This document shows, piece by piece, positions 44,735-53,456 of a DNA stretch of 64,000 bases. A program made the position numbers and the translations under genes. Numbering within the stretch: position 1 is the stretch's first letter; each line of letters opens with the position of its first letter. The notes under the pieces are model-generated. The model searched no databases. It was not told the origin of the DNA and worked only from the letters and a program-made list of their open reading frames with translations. Source of the DNA: Tannerella serpentiformis (GTDB lineage Bacteria > Bacteroidota > Bacteroidia > Bacteroidales > Tannerellaceae); NCBI RefSeq assembly GCF_003033925.1, contig NZ_CP028365.1, positions 310,001 to 374,000 of the forward strand, in the 5' to 3' direction.

Positions 44735-45265
44735 ATGGAAATTTACATCCAACTGTTTATTACGTTTTTCAAGATCGGAATTGTAGGCTTCGGCGGTGGA
44801 TATGCCATGCTTTCGATGGTTCAATACGAGGTCGTTGAAGTACATAACTGGCTCAGCGTGGGCGAGTTTACTGACATTGTGGCCATCTCGCAAATGACGC
44901 CAGGACCGATCATTATCAATTGCGCCACCTATATCGGCTACACAGCAACGGGCGGCAGTATCCTCGGCTCCCTACTTGCCACGACAGCGGTCTGCCTGCC
45001 GGCCATCATCATTATGACATTGATCTGTCGTTTCTTCCTGCTCTTTCACAACAACGTCTACATGACCGGAGCTTTGAGCTGGATGAAGCCCGCGGCCATC
45101 GGACTCATCGCAGCGGCGGCCCTGCTGTTAATGAACGAACATAATTTCATCGATTGGCGTAGCGTGGTGATCGCCATCGGGGCCTTCGTGGCGTCTTATT
45201 TTTTTCGTGTTGGCACAATCCGCCTTATTTTAGCTGCCGGATTGGCAGGTTGGCTGCTGTTTTAG
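44735..45265 (+). CDS. Chromate transporter family protein, second half-subunit
   Basis: 176 residues with about six membrane helices and the CHR signature FFKIGIVGFGGGYAML and SQMTPGPIIIN. It is the second half of a split ChrA-type transporter with the gene at 43756. The start ATG follows directly on the tandem array. No separate promoter is evident, so expression would require reading through, or initiation within, the array. Confidence 0.92.
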   Translation: MEIYIQLFITFFKIGIVGFGGGYAMLSMVQYEVVEVHNWLSVGEFTDIVAISQMTPGPIIINCATYIGYTATGGSILGSLLATTAVCLPAIIIMTLICRFFLLFHNNVYMTGALSWMKPAAIGLIAAAALLLMNEHNFIDWRSVVIAIGAFVASYFFRVGTIRLILAAGLAGWLLF

Positions 45266-45385
45266 TCGTTCATCGAACTTAAAATGGCTCCTTAGCAGAT
45301 GCATAAGGCCTGTTTGGAGGTATATTTTTTTGCCTTCGACCGGCGTAAGTCTCTACTTGTCAACAGATTTCAGCCTGCCACTCCT

Positions 45386-45470
45386 ATCCCCTCTCCTTTT
45401 CTTGATAAAAGGGAAGGGGCAAAAGGAAATCAGGCCCTCTCGGGGGCATTTCCTTGCCGTGTAGGCGTAC
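45386..45470 (-). repeat. Dispersed palindromic element, copy 2
   Basis: On the minus strand: GCCCCCGAGAGGGCCTGAT, TTCCTTTTGCCCCTTCCC and TTTTATCAAGAAAAGG, the same layout as the element at 43541 with a different GC hairpin. It lies between the second chromate transporter gene and the phosphoesterase gene. Confidence 0.65.
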
Positions 45471-45508
45471 AAGCAACCCATTAACGAACCCTATTTTCTC
45501 ATCACATT

Positions 45509-46570
45509 ATGCTAACGAAGATTTTAGACGAAAACGCGGTGCATCGCTTTAGCCGCTACCTTGAAAAAGGCGAAAAATTTGTACTGACGGCCCATCTCTC
45601 GCCCGATGGCGACGCGATCGGTTCGGCGCTCGGAATGGCCCACTATCTTTCGGAGCAGGGCAAGGAGCGTGTGCATGTGATTGTCCCTAACGATTTTCCA
45701 GCTTTTCTCAAGTGGATGCCCGGCGCCGAAGATGTCTTGATTTATAACAAGTATCCGGACTACGCGGAGCAATTAATTCGCGAAGCAGACGTGATTATCA
45801 ATCTCGACTTTAACGAACCGAAACGTATTGGAGACCTTGCACCTCTCGTCGAAGCCGCTTCGGGGCGAAAGGTGATGATCGATCATCACCTCTATCCCGC
45901 TCCCGACTTTTGTCGCCTCGTGATCTCTCACCCGGAGCTTTCTTCGACGTGCGAATTGGTCTTCCGGTTGCTCTGCGCCATGAAAGCGTACGATGACATC
46001 AGCCGCAACGCCGCGGAATGCCTTTATACGGGTATGATGACCGATACAGGAGCGTTTAGCTATAATTCTAACCGCGCTGATATCTATGTCATTATCGGCG
46101 AACTGATCAAGAAGGGAATCGATAAGGATGCCATTTATCGGCAGGTCTATCAGGTTTATTCAGAGTCTCGTATGCGTTTGATGGGGTACACTATGAACGA
46201 AAAAATGAAGGTTTACCCTGCGCAACAGGCCGCCTTGATCACCCTCACGAGCGATGAACTTCGGCGCTACCATTATAAGACGGGCGATACGGAGGGTTTC
46301 GTGAATATGCCTCTCGACATCGACGGAATCGTCTTCTCTGTATTTATTCGCGAGGATCCTGATTACGCTAAAGTGTCCCTGCGATCCGTCGGGAGCTTCC
46401 CTTGCAACCGTTTTGCTATGCGTTACTTCAACGGCGGCGGTCATAAGAACGCATCTGGAGGCGAATTTTACGGCACACTCGAAGAAGCGATCCGAACTTT
46501 TGAGCAGGGTTTGGCGGAATTCAATCCGACGCATTTTACAGAGACGGCCGAAGAAACACAGGCCGTGTAA
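45509..46570 (+). CDS. nrnA: DHH/DHHA1 phosphoesterase, NrnA type (nanoRNase / pAp phosphatase)
   Basis: 353 residues. DHH-family metal motifs are present: HLSPDGDAIGSALG (about 31-44), NLDFNEP (about 100) and MIDHHLYPAP (about 130), and the C-terminal DHHA1 substrate-binding motif in FNGGGHKNASGGEF (about 311-324). NrnA removes 2-5-mer RNAs and can dephosphorylate pAp in the cytoplasm. Single gene, terminated by the hairpin at 46605. Confidence 0.92.
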   Translation: MLTKILDENAVHRFSRYLEKGEKFVLTAHLSPDGDAIGSALGMAHYLSEQGKERVHVIVPNDFPAFLKWMPGAEDVLIYNKYPDYAEQLIREADVIINLDFNEPKRIGDLAPLVEAASGRKVMIDHHLYPAPDFCRLVISHPELSSTCELVFRLLCAMKAYDDISRNAAECLYTGMMTDTGAFSYNSNRADIYVIIGELIKKGIDKDAIYRQVYQVYSESRMRLMGYTMNEKMKVYPAQQAALITLTSDELRRYHYKTGDTEGFVNMPLDIDGIVFSVFIREDPDYAKVSLRSVGSFPCNRFAMRYFNGGGHKNASGGEFYGTLEEAIRTFEQGLAEFNPTHFTETAEETQAV

Positions 46571-46604
46571 GCCTGACAGATTGTCACTTGCAGACCCAAA
46601 AGAA

Positions 46605-46654
46605 AGTCCCCCGAACGAAGGCTTGACACCTGTCGTCCGGAGGACTGCTTTTTT
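46605..46654 (+). terminator. Terminator of nrnA
   Basis: AGTCCCCCGAACGA pairs with TCGTCCGGAGGACT across an 11-base loop, with two mismatches, followed by GCTTTTTT. Confidence 0.75.
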
Positions 46655-46659
46655 CGAGG

Positions 46660-46927
46660 CACTTTTTATTCGTGCCTTACTTCTTGAGACTATTTGCGGA
46701 GCACTTTTTTCTCGTGCACTACTTCTTGAGAGCCTTTTGGGGTAATTTTTTTCTCATGCCTTACTTCTGGAGACCTTTTTAGGGAAACTTTTTTCTCGTG
46801 CCTTACTTCTGGAGAACCTTTGCGGGACACTTTTTTTCATGCCTTACTTCTTGAGAGCCTTTTTGGAGCACTTTCTATTCATGCTCTACTTCTTGAGAGC
46901 CTTTGTGGGGCACTTTTTTTCTATGCC
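46660..46927. repeat. Tandem array J, 42-bp unit, about 6 copies
   Basis: ACTTCT starts at 46679, 46721, 46763, 46805, 46846 and 46888, spaced 42 bp (once 41). Units hold CTTTTTTCTCGTGCCTTAC and TTCTTGAGAGCCTTT. The last unit runs into the stop codon of ndh, whose final bases CTATGCCTTA resemble the unit text. It fills the convergent gap between nrnA and ndh. Confidence 0.93.
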
Positions 46928-48202
46928 TTATCCCTTGGCCTTCTCCGTGGGGCGAAGCACCATGCGGTAAGACTGATCCTTGCTGATATAATAGCCAGCC
47001 CAGTTGTAGAACGAACGCAGCTTGTTCCGAAAGTTCACTAACGACATGATGTGAACAAAAGCCCAAATGGCCCACGCGAGAAATCCCTTGAGGAAAATCT
47101 TGCGAGACAAATCTGCCACCGCTTGATTACGCCCGATGATCGCCATAGCTCCTTTATCGACGTAACGGAAGGGCGTGGGCGATTGAAAATCTCGGTTTAG
47201 GTTGCGAGCTAAGTTCGTGGCCTGCTGAATGGCTACCTGCGCCAGCTGTGGATGACCGCCGGGATAAGCCGGATCGGCCGTCATGAGGGCAGCGTCGCCC
47301 ACGGCAAAGATGTCGTCTTGCCCTTCGACGCGATTGAAGGCGTCGGTCTTCATCCGGCGTCCCCTTCCGAGCCGATCGGGAGTGTCGAGACCCGGAAAGG
47401 TCCGCGCTGACACGCCAGCGGCCCAGATCAGGTTTCGCGCCTCTAAGACCGTACCGTCGGAAAGGTGCACTTCATCGTTCACGAAGTCCTTCACGAAGAC
47501 TCCAAGCTTGAGTTTGACTCCCTTACGTCGCAATGCCTGCTCAGTATAAGCCTGGGCACGCTGCGACATAGGCGCAAGCACCGTTTTTTGCCCGTCGATG
47601 AGGTAGATGTCGCCCAATTCAGAGCGACTCAGCTCGGGGTAGTCCTTCATCATAATGTTCTGCTTCATTTCGGCGAAGATGCCAGACAGTTCCACACCCG
47701 TTGGCCCGGCACCGGCTATGGCGAAAGAGAGCAGCTTGTGGCGTTGCTCGCTATCTGTAGTGCGGGTGGCCCGCTCGAGACGCGTATAAACCAAATTGCG
47801 CAACATGAGGGCGTCACCGATCGTCTTCATCGGCATGGCTTTGGCCTCGACGTCCGGATTGCCGAAGAAATTGGACTCCGCACCTGTGGCCATAATCAGC
47901 AAATCGTAATGTAGCTCGCCATTGCTAAGCACGAGCTTCTTCTCCTCTGGCACCACGGCCTGAAGTATCCCCATGCGGAAACGCGTGTTCGGCCGTTTGC
48001 GTAACAATCGGCGGAACGGGTACGAGATGGACGAAGGCTCCATGAAACCCGCGGCCACCTGATAGAGTAAGGGCGGGAAAAAGTTGTAATTGTTCATGTC
48101 TACCAATGTCACGCGGTACTTTCCACCGCGATCTAACTCCTTGACTAATCGCAGGCCGGCAAATCCACCGCCTACAATTACGATGTGTTTCCTGTCATCC
48201 AT
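46928..48202 (-). CDS. ndh: Type II NADH:quinone oxidoreductase (NDH-2)
   Basis: 424 residues from the ATG at 48202 (MDDRKHIVIVGGGFAGLRLV); an in-frame extension to 48352 is rejected. Two Rossmann folds: the FAD-binding GGGFAG at the N-terminus and the NADH-binding AGAGPTGVELSG (about 165-177). AVGDAALM and HPQLAQVAIQQ are typical of the second FAD contact and the quinone site. The hydrophobic C-terminus (about 370-400) anchors it to the inner membrane. It passes electrons from NADH to quinone without pumping protons. No -7 box was found upstream. Confidence 0.94.
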   Translation of the reverse strand: MDDRKHIVIVGGGFAGLRLVKELDRGGKYRVTLVDMNNYNFFPPLLYQVAAGFMEPSSISYPFRRLLRKRPNTRFRMGILQAVVPEEKKLVLSNGELHYDLLIMATGAESNFFGNPDVEAKAMPMKTIGDALMLRNLVYTRLERATRTTDSEQRHKLLSFAIAGAGPTGVELSGIFAEMKQNIMMKDYPELSRSELGDIYLIDGQKTVLAPMSQRAQAYTEQALRRKGVKLKLGVFVKDFVNDEVHLSDGTVLEARNLIWAAGVSARTFPGLDTPDRLGRGRRMKTDAFNRVEGQDDIFAVGDAALMTADPAYPGGHPQLAQVAIQQATNLARNLNRDFQSPTPFRYVDKGAMAIIGRNQAVADLSRKIFLKGFLAWAIWAFVHIMSLVNFRNKLRSFYNWAGYYISKDQSYRMVLRPTEKAKG

Positions 48203-48337
48203 TTTGTTGTCGTTTAAATGTTGTGTGTAAGAAGCTGTTTTGAATTTATTGAGCGATTGTTTTATGGAGCTGTTTGGGGGGATCTTTCTCCTTTCTTGTT
48301 TCGGGTCTATCGAGGCCTGTTTCTGCCCTTTTGTTCC

Positions 48338-48379
48338 ATCATTAATCCTCACATAGCTTGCTATGCTCGTCTAATGATG
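48338..48379. other. Hairpin upstream of ndh
   Basis: CATCATTA (48338-48345) pairs with TAATGATG (48372-48379), and CATAGCTTGCTATG forms an inner palindrome at 48352-48365. It lies 136-177 bp before the ndh ATG and could be a leader structure or an element end. The remaining gap 48203-48524 holds the pflA terminator and nothing else supported. Confidence 0.5.
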
Positions 48380-48449
48380 AAATAAAATCATCAGAAACAT
48401 TCTCCCGATAGCCTCCGAAATAAATTCCAAACAGCTTCCAAGAATAAAA

Positions 48450-48493
48450 CACGAAGCACTTCCCGCCGCGTAAAGTGGGGGAAGTGCTTCGTG
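48450..48493 (-). terminator. Terminator of the pflBA operon
   Basis: CACGAAGCACTTCCC (48450-48464) pairs with GGGAAGTGCTTCGTG (48479-48493) without mismatch; TTTTATTCT follows on the minus strand. Confidence 0.85.
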
Positions 48494-48524
48494 TTCTTTT
48501 TCGCTAAGCTGTCTTCCGGACAGG

Positions 48525-49292
48525 TTACGCGCCGCGCTCCACAGGACAAATGCCTGGGGCGGTGAGGATGTGTTCGGCATTGCGAACGCGCTCTTCGGAG
48601 GGTGCGCTAACGTCTTTCAGTGTGTATGGAATACCCAATTGCTCCCACTTGTACGTTCCCATCGCGTGATAGGGCAAAACTTCCACCCGCTTGACGTTTT
48701 GCAGCGTGTCAATGAAGGCACGCAGGGCATGCAGATCGTCATCGTTGTCGGTTACGCCCGGGACGAGTACGTGTCGCACCCAAATAGGCTTGCCGATGTC
48801 GGACAGATAGCGCGCGCAATCGAGGATGTTACGATTCGTGCGTCCGGTCAGCTCGCGGTGCTTCGTGTCGTCGATCTGCTTGAGATCAAAAAGAAGCAAG
48901 TCAGTGTACTTCATCAGCTCTGCAAACTTTGAGAAGAACGGTTCCCGACGTGTGAAGGGTTGCCCCGACGTGTCGAGGCATGTGTGGATACCTTTCGCTT
49001 TGGCCTTACGGAACAGTTCAGTCAGGAAGTCGATCTGCAGCAACGCTTCGCCACCGCTGACAGTGATACCTCCCTCGCGTCCCCAATAACTGCGGTAACG
49101 CATGGCCTGCGTCAGCAATTCGTCCGCCGTACGCAGATCGTCCGTCTCGGGATCCCACGTGTCTGGATTGTGGCAATAACGGCAGCGCATGCTGCAACCT
49201 TTCAGGAAAATGAGGAAGCGAATGCCCGGCCCATCGACCGAACCGAACGTTTCAACCGAATGCACACGGCCTAAGAGGGAAGAAGTTTCCAT
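48525..49292 (-). CDS. pflA: Pyruvate formate-lyase activating enzyme
   Basis: 255 residues from the ATG at 49292 (METSSLLGRVHSVETFGSVD); the longer frame to 49400 is not plausible. Radical SAM enzyme: the cluster motif CSMRCRYCHNPDTW, the GGITVSGGEAL stretch and the C-terminal VRHVLVPGVTD are all as in PflA. It installs the glycyl radical on PflB. It follows pflB on the same strand after 115 bp, in which an imperfect hairpin (49356-49396) may reduce read-through. Confidence 0.95.
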   Translation of the reverse strand: METSSLLGRVHSVETFGSVDGPGIRFLIFLKGCSMRCRYCHNPDTWDPETDDLRTADELLTQAMRYRSYWGREGGITVSGGEALLQIDFLTELFRKAKAKGIHTCLDTSGQPFTRREPFFSKFAELMKYTDLLLFDLKQIDDTKHRELTGRTNRNILDCARYLSDIGKPIWVRHVLVPGVTDNDDDLHALRAFIDTLQNVKRVEVLPYHAMGTYKWEQLGIPYTLKDVSAPSEERVRNAEHILTAPGICPVERGA

Positions 49293-49407
49293 GAAGCGAA
49301 TGACTAAAAGCGAAAAACTAAAGTTGGGGGTTGAGGTTGTGATTGGGTAGAGCGAAAAGAGGAGGAGCATCGAACGTGCTCCGCTCCCCCTCTTCTTCAT
49401 TCAATAA

Positions 49408-51657
49408 TTACATCTTTCCATGTGCCTGGCGTGCGATCACGTCGAGCTGCTGCTCCTTGGTCAAGTCGATGAACTTGACGGCGTAACCACTGACGCGGAT
49501 CGTGAAGTTGGCGTACTCTTCTTTCTCGGGGTGCTCCATGGCGTCGATCAGCTTATCTACGCCAAAGACGTTCACGTTCAGGTGGTGTGCGCCGCGATCG
49601 AAGTAGCCGTCCATTACGCGAACGAGGGTCTCTACCTGCTCATCCTGCGTATGGCCGAGCGTCGAGGGGCTGATCGTCTGCGTGTTCGAGATGCCGTCCA
49701 ACGCATACTCATACGGCAGTTTAGCCACTGAGTTCAGCGATGCCAGCAAGCCACTCTTCTCTGCGCCATACGACGGGTTGGCACCCGGAGCGAGCGGTGC
49801 ACCGGCCGGACGTCCGTCGGGCATGTTGCTCGTGTACTTGCCATAAACCACGTTCGAGGTGATGGTCAGGATACTCGTCGTCGGCTCCGAGTTGCGGTAG
49901 GTGTGGTGGCGGCGGATCATGTTCATAAACGTCTTCAGCAGCCATACGGCGATCTCATCGGCGCGGTCGTCATCGTTGCCGTAGCGCGGGAAGTCGCCTT
50001 CGGTCTTGAAGCTGAGCGGGAAGCCCGTTTCGTCGCGGATGATGTTCACCTTGGCGTACTTGATGGCGCTGATGGAGTCTACCACATGGCTAAAGCCTGC
50101 GATACCCGTAGCGAACGTGCGACGCACATCGGTGTCGATCAGTGCCAACTCAGCGGCCTCGTAGAAGTATTTGTCGTGCATGTAATGGATCACATTCAAC
50201 GTGTTCACATACACGCCAGCCAGCCACTCCATCATATCCATGAAGCGCGGCATAAACTCGTCGTACTTCACCACGTCGCCCTCGATCGGACGGTAAGCCG
50301 GACCGCATTGCTCGCGTGTCTTGGCGTCTACACCGCCACTGATGGCGTACGTAAGGCACTTAGCCAGGTTAGCCCGCGCACCGAAGAACTGCATCTCCTT
50401 ACCCGTCTGCGTGGCCGACACACAGCAGCAGATCGAGTAATCGTCGCCCCAGATAGGCCGCATCACGTCGTCGTTTTCGTACTGGATGGAGCTGGTCGTC
50501 ACCGAGATTTTCGATGCGTAACGCTTGAAACCTTCCGGCAGACGAGACGAGTAGAGCACCGTCAAGTTCGGCTCGGGCGAGGGACCCATGTTCTCCAACG
50601 TGTGGAGGAAGCGGAAGTCGTTCTTCGTCACCATCGAGCGGCCGTCCATACCGAGACCAGCCATCTCGAGCGTAGCCCAGATCGGATCGCCAGAGAAGAG
50701 CTGGTTGTACGACGGGATGCGCGCAAACTTCACCATGCGGAACTTCATCACCAGATGGTCGATCAGCTCCTGCGCTTCCGATTCCGTCAGCGTGCCAGCC
50801 TCCAGATCGCGCTGGATATAAATGTCGAGGAAGGTCGAGATACGGCCCACGGACATCGCAGCGCCATTCTGCGTCTTGATGGCGCCGAGGTAGCCGAAGT
50901 AGAGCCACTGCACGGCCTCGCGAGCATTCTTCGCCGGTGCCGAAATGTCGTAACCATAGATGGCCGCCATCTTCTTGAGTCCCTGGAGCGACTTGATCTG
51001 CATCGAAACCTCCTCGCGCAGACGGATCACGTCGTCCGTCATCACGCCTCCGCCGTCATGCAGTGCCAGGTCTTGCTTCTTCTTCTCGATCAGGAAATCC
51101 ACGCCGTAAAGCGCCACGCGGCGGTAGTCGCCCACGATGCGTCCGCGGCCGTAGGTATCCGGCAGACCGGTGAGGATGTGGTTGTGTCGCGCGGACTTCA
51201 TCTGCTTCGTGTAGGCATCAAACACACCGTCGTTGTGCGTCTTGTGATACTCCGTGAAGATCTCGTGCAGCTTCTCCGACGGCTTGTAGCCATACGTCGT
51301 GCAGGCCTCTTCGGCCATCTTGATACCGCCGTAAGGCATGAATGCGCGCTTGAGCGGCTTGTCGGTTTGCAGACCCACGACGCGCTCCAAATCCTTCGTG
51401 CCCTCGGCGATGTAAGCCGCTCCGTAAGCCGTCAGGCCAGAGACAATCTCCGTCTCCATATCGAGTACACCGCCCTTGGCGCGCTCCTCCTTCTGCAAGC
51501 CCTGCAGGATGCCCCACAGCTTCTGCGTGGCCTCGGTTGGGCCCTCCAGGAAGCATTCGCAGCCGTCATAAGCCGTGTAATTGTCTTGAATAAATCCGCG
51601 AACGTCCACTTCATCCGTCCACTTGGTTCCTTGGAACCCATTCCATTCCTGTCTCAT
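49408..51657 (-). CDS. pflB: Formate C-acetyltransferase (pyruvate formate-lyase)
   Basis: 749 residues, full length. Glycyl-radical enzyme that turns pyruvate and CoA into acetyl-CoA and formate. The catalytic cysteine pair is in [14 protein letters not shown] (about 411-424), and the glycine-radical loop is the C-terminal [13 protein letters not shown]. The N-terminal [19 protein letters not shown] is the usual PflB start. With pflA it forms the standard two-gene unit. No formate transporter gene is adjacent. Upstream: a TACATTTG -7 box. Confidence 0.97.
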   Translation of the reverse strand: MRQEWNGFQGTKWTDEVDVRGFIQDNYTAYDGCECFLEGPTEATQKLWGILQGLQKEERAKGGVLDMETEIVSGLTAYGAAYIAEGTKDLERVVGLQTDKPLKRAFMPYGGIKMAEEACTTYGYKPSEKLHEIFTEYHKTHNDGVFDAYTKQMKSARHNHILTGLPDTYGRGRIVGDYRRVALYGVDFLIEKKKQDLALHDGGGVMTDDVIRLREEVSMQIKSLQGLKKMAAIYGYDISAPAKNAREAVQWLYFGYLGAIKTQNGAAMSVGRISTFLDIYIQRDLEAGTLTESEAQELIDHLVMKFRMVKFARIPSYNQLFSGDPIWATLEMAGLGMDGRSMVTKNDFRFLHTLENMGPSPEPNLTVLYSSRLPEGFKRYASKISVTTSSIQYENDDVMRPIWGDDYSICCCVSATQTGKEMQFFGARANLAKCLTYAISGGVDAKTREQCGPAYRPIEGDVVKYDEFMPRFMDMMEWLAGVYVNTLNVIHYMHDKYFYEAAELALIDTDVRRTFATGIAGFSHVVDSISAIKYAKVNIIRDETGFPLSFKTEGDFPRYGNDDDRADEIAVWLLKTFMNMIRRHHTYRNSEPTTSILTITSNVVYGKYTSNMPDGRPAGAPLAPGANPSYGAEKSGLLASLNSVAKLPYEYALDGISNTQTISPSTLGHTQDEQVETLVRVMDGYFDRGAHHLNVNVFGVDKLIDAMEHPEKEEYANFTIRVSGYAVKFIDLTKEQQLDVIARQAHGKM

Positions 51658-51743
51658 TTTATGATCGAATTTTTATTGTTGATGATGTTATCGGCTGACC
51701 TTTTCGGGAGGGGGTTGGCCCCCTTTCCTCTGTCATCCGCGGG

Positions 51744-51751
51744 CAAATGTA
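51744..51751 (-). promoter_or_regulatory. Predicted -7 box for pflBA
   Basis: Minus strand reads TACATTTG, a match to TAnnTTTG; 87 bp before the ATG. Confidence 0.55.
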
Positions 51752-52009
51752 GAGGCATTTCCTTACACTGGACACATTTTAGGCGGAAAAATGCAAGGTC
51801 GACATTGCAATTTTTATAACGCACAGATAATCAACGGCTCCAGAACGCACCTTTTTGCACACGACAAGGCGAAGTGTGCCGATAAAGGTGCTATCGCCTC
51901 CTTTTTTGCCCCTCACCCAGCCCCTTTCTCTCCCGTTTTATCCCTCTCCGAGATCCTCCTAAACCACGTCGTCCCCGTCACACACGCAGCCGCTCTTATC
52001 CTCGCCTCC

Positions 52010-52181
52010 GACTCCTTCGGCAGACCCTCTGCCTCCTTTGTCCTCCCCTACCCGGCTGCCGTCAGACCCTTCGCCGCCTTTGTCTTCGCCTCCGACTCCT
52101 TCGGCAGACCTTCTGCCGCCTTTGTCTTTGCCTCCAAGATCTCAGGCAGACCTTCTGCCGCCTTTATGATGCCCTGTATAG
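52010..52181. repeat. Array L, left arm, 42-bp unit, about 4 copies
   Basis: CCTTTG starts at 52035, 52077, 52119 and CCTTTATG at 52161, all 42 bp apart. Units contain TCGCCTCCGACTCC and the small hairpin GGCAGACCTTCTGCC. The last unit ends in ATGATGCCCTGTATAG, which is the left end of the AT-rich island. Confidence 0.88.
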
Positions 52182-52533
52182 ATAGTGTCAATGATCTAAA
52201 CAGGCTATCAAAAATCAATATAGCGCTGTATGTAATCTAAACAGGCTGTCTAAATACTTAGATACGGTATCCTGAATATGAAAATGATTGATGGAGATTT
52301 TATGCCTCTGTTTTGTCTGATAAAATGATATATAAGCTCTTATATAGATGGTTTTCTACATAAACAGCATGTCCAAATATTTTCCATAACTATCCATGAT
52401 CAAGAAATAGGCTATAAAATATATCAAGCTAGTTCTTTCTATAGACGGTATCATATTCGATTTTTAGTTACTGTTCATATCAAAAATAGTGACTCGAAAA
52501 ATGATTTTATAGTGTCTATATCATAAGCAGCAC
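52182..52533. other. AT-rich island between inverted array arms
   Basis: About 350 bp of strikingly AT-rich sequence in an otherwise GC-rich region, with no reading frame of note. It contains small internal repeats (TCTAAACAGGCT twice, 52195 and 52240; ACGGTATC twice). It is bounded by a 40-bp inverted repeat at 52142-52181 and 52534-52573 that matches at 37 of 40 positions by my alignment. Looks like a non-autonomous mobile element or a structured/origin-like region. Confidence 0.75.
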
Positions 52534-52705
52534 CTATACAGGGCATCATAAAGGCGGCAGAGTCTCTGCCTGAACTACCGGGGACGAAGACAAAGGTGGC
52601 AGAGGCTCTGCCGGGACTTTGGGGGTGTTAGATAAGGGTGACGAAGAGGCGGACTGGAGCTGGGTGGTGGAGGACAAGGGGCGCAGAGGGTCTGCCGAGG
52701 TGCCG
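52534..52705. repeat. Array L, right arm, inverted copies
   Basis: Reverse complements of the left-arm units: CTATACAGGGCATCATAAAG (52534), then GGCGGCAGAGTCTCTGCC, GACAAAGGTGGCAGAGGC and, more decayed, GACAAGGGGCGCAGAGGG near 52675. Spacing of 42 bp is kept between the first two units. Confidence 0.82.
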
Positions 52706-52714
52706 ATTCCCCCT

Positions 52715-52722
52715 TACTTTTG
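52715..52722 (+). promoter_or_regulatory. Predicted -7 box for the DUF4160/DUF2442 pair
   Basis: TACTTTTG matches TAnnTTTG, 27 bp before the DUF4160 ATG. Confidence 0.6.
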
Positions 52723-52748
52723 CTCCATCATATTCAAACAGTAAGATT

Positions 52749-53006
52749 ATGCCTCAGATCAGTCTTTTTTACGGCATCATTATTATGATGTACTTCTCCG
52801 ATCACGCGCCGGCGCATTTCCATGCGTGGTATGGGAATTATAAGGTTACGGTATCCATCAAAGATGGTGTGGTGAAAGGTGAAATGCCAGCGCGGGCGCT
52901 GCGGATGATACTGGAGTGGCTCGATTTGCATCGCGACGAGTTGATGGTGAATTGGGAGCGGGCCTGCAAGGGCGAGGCATTGAACAAAATAGAACCTCTG
53001 ACATGA
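52749..53006 (+). CDS. DUF4160 family protein
   Basis: 85 residues from the ATG at 52749 (MPQISLFYGIIIMMYFSDHA); a longer frame from 52638 starts inside repeat DNA and before the promoter. The diagnostic DUF4160 stretch FSDHAPAHFHAWYG is followed by a short alpha/beta tail. DUF4160 proteins are usually encoded next to DUF2442 proteins, as here, and the pair has been discussed as a toxin-antitoxin-like module; no activity is established that I can name. The stop overlaps the next start (ATGA). Confidence 0.9.
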   Translation: MPQISLFYGIIIMMYFSDHAPAHFHAWYGNYKVTVSIKDGVVKGEMPARALRMILEWLDLHRDELMVNWERACKGEALNKIEPLT

Positions 53007-53251
53007 ATGCAATGATGTTTACAGAAGTGGTACGGGCCGAATACGCGGGGGGATACCGCGTGCGGCTGTGGTTTAACAACGAGACGGTGAAAACGGTGGA
53101 TCTGGAACAATCGCTGAAAGGAAGCGTGTTCGAACCTCTGAAGGACGTGGAACGGTTCAAGCGGTTCCAAGTCAAATATGCCACCATCGAATGGGAGAAC
53201 GGCGCAGATCTGGCTCCGGAATATCTCTTTGAGTTGCCGGCTGTGGAATAA
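53003..53251 (+). CDS. DUF2442 family protein
   Basis: 82 residues from the ATG at 53003, overlapping the DUF4160 stop. FTEVVRAEYAGGYRVRLWFN, TVDLEQSLKGSVFEPLKDVE and YATIEWENGADLAPEYLFE follow the DUF2442 pattern. Small soluble protein, probable partner of the DUF4160 protein. The next 205 bp hold a dispersed palindromic element and no further gene. Confidence 0.9.
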   Translation: MNAMMFTEVVRAEYAGGYRVRLWFNNETVKTVDLEQSLKGSVFEPLKDVERFKRFQVKYATIEWENGADLAPEYLFELPAVE

Positions 53252-53289
53252 GTCAGGGACGTTTCTCTGAGATCTCTCTTCCTTTTCTT

Positions 53290-53395
53290 GATGGTTCTTC
53301 CTCTCTCCCCTTGATGGTCTCCCTTTTCTTCCCTTGATGGAAGAAAAGGAAGCAAAAGAAGATCAAGGCGTCAGGGACGCCTGCCAAGTTTGCCG
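53290..53395 (-). repeat. Dispersed palindromic element, copy 3
   Basis: On the minus strand: hairpin GGCGTCCCTGACGCC, then TTGATCTTCTTTTGCTTCC and TTTTCTTCCATCAAGGGAAG; a second ATCAAGGGGAGAG lies beyond. Same layout as 43541-43606 and 45386-45470, again with another GC hairpin. Confidence 0.7.
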
Positions 53396-53456
53396 GGTAC
53401 CGAACAACCGTATCGGCCTTGGCTGAGGTCGCCGGCAACTTAATGGATATATGGTT

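Noticed and set aside
49903-51819. 638-residue frame opposite pflB
   Set aside because: Shadow of pflB, which is complete and conserved; the translated text is rich in His/Arg/Val with no domain.
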